Under the pieces are notes generated by a model. The model saw only the letters and a program-made list of their open reading frames with translations. It had not been told where the DNA came from and did no database searches. 64,000 nt of DNA from Beroe forskalii (Eukaryota; Ctenophora; Nuda; Beroida; Beroidae). Each line of letters begins with the position of its first letter. The stretch's first letter is position 1. Shown here in pieces: positions 59,576 to 64,000 of this stretch. The position numbers and the translations under genes are program-made. Where the stretch lies: assembly GCA_011033025.1 (NCBI GenBank), contig WFMF01000010.1, positions 124,001-188,000 of the forward strand. The letters are read 5' to 3'.

Positions 59576-62500
59576 CCCTGAATGGTTTCTAAGAGTCTTA
59601 GATACTTTTGGGCCCTACAATGGGCGAAAAAAGGCCCAAAAAGGCCGAATTTTAAAATTATCCAAAAATCATTTCTATCTACTCAGATGTATTTGGACAA
59701 ATCCTAGGAAGCTTTCAGCGTGGTTTTTGGACCGAAAATCACTTATTTCCGCCCGTAAGGCGAAGAATCCTCTCCGAAAAATGTGGATACAGCTTAGGAA
59801 AATTTTTGAGAAAAAAAATTTATACGTGTTTTAAGGCCTTAAAATGGTTGGAACATGATAGGGGGCAAAATAGGTTACTCTACATGGTTTTAAAGAGTCG
59901 TGGGCCCAAAATTTAGGATGTCTACTAACACATTTGAGTCGATAGAAATCAGATGCATCCAAGTAAGCAAATGGACTTGAGAAAATGTGGATGCATTTTC
60001 TCAACTTTTGAGAAAATGGTTTTGTGCGTGTTTTAAGGCCTGAAAATGATCAGAAAGGTTGAAACATGAAATTATAGTAAATACGAGTTGCCCTAGGAGA
60101 TTTTTAAGAGCTTTGGTAAATTTTGGGCCCCACAATGGCCGAAAAAGGCCGAATTTTAAAATTGCCCAAATTTGATTTCTATCGACTCAAATGTGTTTGT
60201 AGACATCCTAGGACACATTCTGCGTGGTTTTTAGACCGAAAATCGCTAAAATCCGGTCGTGAGGCGATGCATCCAAGTGAGAAAATGGACTTGAGAAAAT
60301 GTGGATGCATTTTCTCAACTTTCGAAAAATGGTTTTGTGCGTGTTTTAAGGCCTGAAAATGATCAGAAATGGTTGAAACATGAAAGTATAGTAAATACGA
60401 GTAGCCCTAGGCGATTTTTAAGAGTTTTGGTAAATTTTGGGCCCCTAATGGCCAAAAAAGGCCCAAAAGGCCGAATTTTAAAATTGCCCAAATTTGATTT
60501 CTATCGACTCAAATGTGTTTGTAGACATCCTAGGACACATTCTGCGTGGTTTTTAGACCGAAAATCGCTAAAATCCGGCCGTGAGGCGATGCATCAAGTG
60601 AGAAAATGGACTTGAGAAAATGTGGATGCATTTTCTCAACTTTTAGAAAAATGGTTTTGTGCGTGTTTTAAGGCCTGAAAATGATCCGAAATGGTTGAAA
60701 CATGAAAGTATAGTAAATACGAGTTGCCCTAGGCGATTTTTAAGAGTTTTGGTAAATTTTGGTCCCCAAAATGGCCGAAAAAGTCCATTTTCTCACTTGG
60801 ATGCATCGCCTCACGGCCGGATTTTAGCGATTTTCGGTCTAAAAACCACGCAGAATGTGTCCTAGGATGTCTACAAACACATTTGAGTCGATAGAAATCA
60901 AATTTGGGCAATTTTAAAATTCGGCCTTTTTGGCCATTGTGGGGCCCAAAATTTACCAAAACTCTTAAAAATCGCCTAGGGCAACTCGTATTTACTATAC
61001 TTTCATGTTTCAACCATTTCTGATCATTTTCAGGCCTTAAACACACAAAACCATTTTCTCAAAAGTTGAAAATGCATCATTCTCAAAAGTCCATTTTTCT
61101 CGCGGATGCATCCTCACGGCCGGATTTTAGCGATTTTCTAGGATGTCTACAAACACATTTAGTCGATAGAAATCAAATTTGGGCAATTTTAAAATTCGGC
61201 CTTTTTGGCCATTGGTACCAAAACTCTTAAAAATCGCCTAGGGCAACTCGTATTTACTCTTTCATGTTTCAACCATTTCTGATCATTTTCAGGCCCAAAA
61301 CACGCACAAAACCATTTTCTCAAAGTTGAAAATGCATCCATTCTCAAGTCCATTTTCTCACTTGGATGCATCGCCTCACGGCCAGTTTTAGCGATTTTCG
61401 GTCTAAAACCACGCAGAATGTGTCCTAGGATGTCTACAAACACATTTGAGTCAATAGAAATCAAATTTGGGCAATTTTAAAATTCGGCATTTTTGGGCCT
61501 TTTTCGGCCATTGTGGGGCCCAACTCTTAAAAATCGCCTAGGGCAACTCGTATTTACTATTCTTTCATGTTTCAACCATTTCTGATCATTTTCAGGCCTT
61601 AAAACACGCACTAAACCATTTTCTCAAAAGTTGAAAATTTTCTCAAGTGCATCTAAGTGAACTCCCACAAAAAGACTGTTTTTGAAGGCATCTTTGAACA
61701 TATTTTGGCAATTTCAGTGAGCTTCCCGTGGAAGCTTGTTAACAAAACTTTGCACAAGAGATTCTCACCAGTAAATTGAGATTAAACAAAATCGTGCAGT
61801 TCAACAGCCGCATCTATATTGAAGTAGAAATAAATTGAAAAGCTTCATGACAGGCGTTCGATAAATAAAATTTTGGCACTCCCCTTGGATATGAGTTGAC
61901 ATATTAGAATTACCTTAACCTTATTGATCTTCAGACCTTTAGTTCAGCCGAATTTATCTCACTGACCCTATGCAAAATAAATTAAACCAAAATTTGGAAA
62001 ATGCATCCACATTTTCTCAGACCAAATTTCGCACATGGATGCGTCCACTCTTGGGAAAAATAAAGCAATTTTCAGCCGAAAAACGACGTGGATTAACTTC
62101 TAGGATGTTCATTATTAACACATTTGAGCCGATTGAAGCAATTTTAATTTTCGGCTTTTTCGCCCATATCGGCTCTCAGTGATGGCCAAATTTTCCAAAA
62201 ACGGTCCTAGGACTCATGTATCATCTTTACAAACATATTCCGACCATTTAGAATCATTTTCAGTGCATTAGACACGCTAAAAAGCCATTTTCCCGAAATT
62301 GGGAAAATGCATCCACTTTTTCTCAGACCAAATTTCGCACTTGGATAAGTTGGATACATCCATTTTGGGAACAATAAAGCAATTTTCAGCCGAAAAACGA
62401 CGCAGAATGACTTCTATGATGTTTATAAACACATTTGAGCCGATAGAAATCAATTTCGAGCAATTTTAATTTTCGGCCTTCTTCGCCAATATCGGCTTTC

Positions 62501-62690
62501 AGTGATGGCCAAATTTTCCAAAAACGGTCCTAGAACTCGTGTATCATCTATACAAACATATTCCAACCATTTGGAATCACTTTCAGTGCATTAAACATTC
62601 TAAAAAGCCATTTTCCCAAAATTTGGAAAATGCATCCACTTTTTCTCAGACCAAATTTCGCACTTGGAAGACGACGCAGAATGACTTACC
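59576..62690. repeat. Satellite of about 310 bp with an internal orientation switch
   Basis: Units marked by GTGTTTTAAGGCCTGAAAAT (about 60029, 60341 and 60664) and CCTAGGACACATTCTGCG run left to right until 60780. There the sequence flips in mid-unit and about three units follow in reverse orientation to 61650. More diverged same-family units lie at 59580-60020 and 61970-62690. The open frames of up to 105 codons are the same repeat read in different copies and carry no recognisable domain. Confidence 0.9.
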
Positions 62691-62976
62691 TATAGGATTT
62701 AAGTTTCCAACCTTGAAAGACAGTTTATTAAATCATGCACTGGGAGACAGTAATTACAGCTTCCCCGTCTATCTGGCCCCGATCATGTCATGACCCAAAC
62801 CCTCACACTGTAAAGTTATTAGGCCATTTTCGCTAGGCTGGGAGTGAATTCGCGTCTTCCCTAGTCAAATTTTGCAGTTTTAAGGGAAAAACGATTCAAT
62901 TCTAGTTGGAAAGACACGGAGCTTTCCTAAGTTGTCTTTGAATAAATTTGAGTCGATAGAAATCAAATTGGGTAAA

Positions 62977-64000
62977 TGTTAATTTTCGGTATTTTGACTC
63001 AATTTGGCATCATAGAACGGTAAAGTCTCCTTAACTAATCAACCATTCTCTATTCAATCATATATTTCAATCAGTCTCGGTCACTTTCAAGAAATTGGTT
63101 AAATTTTCCCAACTTCATTGTACTCAATCGCTCATATCGACCGTGTGCGGATTTCCCAATTTGCATCCAATCCACAGAATCATCTTCTGACAGTCCGCGG
63201 CTGACAAATGTCCGCCATCGGAAGTGCCAAATTGAAAGTTAATTGAGTGACTTAAACTATGAGAGACCCACCTCTTAGTGTTTCATCTTTATTCAATCCA
63301 TTCCATCTGTTGATCTTTGCTTTCAGAGCTTCACTCTTTCAGTACTAAGTCACTGAAAGATATCAAAAATTAAGTAAAAATAATCATGGGTTGACGACGA
63401 TAATCACATGATTTTCGAAAGCTTCTGAATACAATTCTCTCGTATCAGTTATTTCGTTAAAACTTCAACCTCTTGAATGGGTTGTAAGTCAAAATGAGCT
63501 TAATGAGCAAGGGAAAGGAAATTGGGTTATTATATGTTAATTTTCGGTATTTTGACTCAATTTGGCATCATAGAACGGTAAAGTCTCCCTAACTAATCAA
63601 CCATTCTCTATTCAATCATATATTTCAATCAGTCTCGGTCACTTTCAAGAAATTGGTTAAATTTTCCAAACTTCATTGTACTCAATCGCTCATATCGACC
63701 GTGTGCGGATTTTCCCAATTTGCATCCAATCCACAGAATCATCTTCTGACAGTCCGCGGCTGACAAATGTCCGCCATCGGAAGTGCCAAATTGAAAGTTA
63801 ATTGAGTGACTTAAACTATGAGAAACCCACCTCTTAGTGTTTCATCTTTATTCAATCCATTCCATCTGTTGATCTTTGCTTTCAGAGCTTCACTCTTTCA
63901 GTACTAAGTCACTGAAAGATATCAAAAATTAAGTAAAAATAATCATGGGTTGACGACGATAATCACATGATTTTCGAAAGCTTCTGAATACAATTCTCTC
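62977..64000 (+). repeat. 558-bp tandem duplication running off the window
   Basis: Sequence from 62977 recurs from 63535 (GTTAATTTTCGGTATTTTGA at both) and stays nearly identical to the window end, with only scattered substitutions such as CCCAACTTC/CCAAACTTC. The start of the unit resembles the adjoining 310-bp satellite (GAGTCGATAGAAATCAAATT), which may be where it arose. Confidence 0.95.

Noticed and set aside
60123-61464. Frames of 70-105 codons sharing FYRLKCVCRHPRTHSAWFLD
   Set aside because: The same satellite unit read from several copies and both orientations; no domain and frequent breaks.

Overview
This is a 64 kb piece of an animal nuclear genome. Genes are split into short exons with mostly GT-AG introns, and they encode metazoan protein types: C-type lectin and sushi modules, a myosin regulatory light chain with the Thr-Ser phosphorylation site, and a laminin G domain. 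Repeats and foldback elements dominate the rest. A retroelement fragment of a kind I associate with sponges and cnidarians suggests an early-branching, probably marine invertebrate, but the sequence alone does not fix the species. A 100-N gap (54709-54808) and a visibly corrupted stretch (about 36270-37260) show this is a draft assembly.

Layout. 1-3660 (+): 3' part of a secreted lectin, CTLD-sushi-sushi-CTLD, whose start lies off the left edge. 4920-10497 (-): 16 exons of a membrane-anchored coiled-coil protein, possibly related to EVC2/limbin, facing the lectin tail to tail. 11495-13410: a 21-bp satellite whose every unit is a small hairpin. 15364-16312 (+): a two-exon, Cys-containing, probably secreted protein that I do not recognise. 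17538-31952 (-): a complete non-muscle/smooth-type myosin regulatory light chain gene, 7 coding exons and 170 residues. Its large introns hold a 29-bp minisatellite, a 4-kb foldback transposon and several multi-hairpin elements. 32206-34605: two terminal-inverted-repeat elements, one carrying a frameshifted retroelement C-terminal domain. 36270-45884: two more copies and a fragment of the same 4-kb foldback transposon. 47708-56580 (-): at least four exons of a laminin G gene, incomplete at both ends, with introns full of minisatellites (one carries nine CRE-like TGACGTCA sites) and a cluster of 11 TGTTACAGGTG-type motifs. 56950-64000: nested foldbacks, a roughly 310-bp satellite with an internal inversion, and a 558-bp tandem duplication.

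The genes look unrelated to one another; nothing suggests an operon-like or functional cluster. The unusual content is structural: satellites built of palindromes, foldback elements with several hairpin arms inside one outer stem, long-inverted-repeat transposons with no recognisable transposase, minisatellites that copy splice sites, and three splice junctions that lack canonical dinucleotides.
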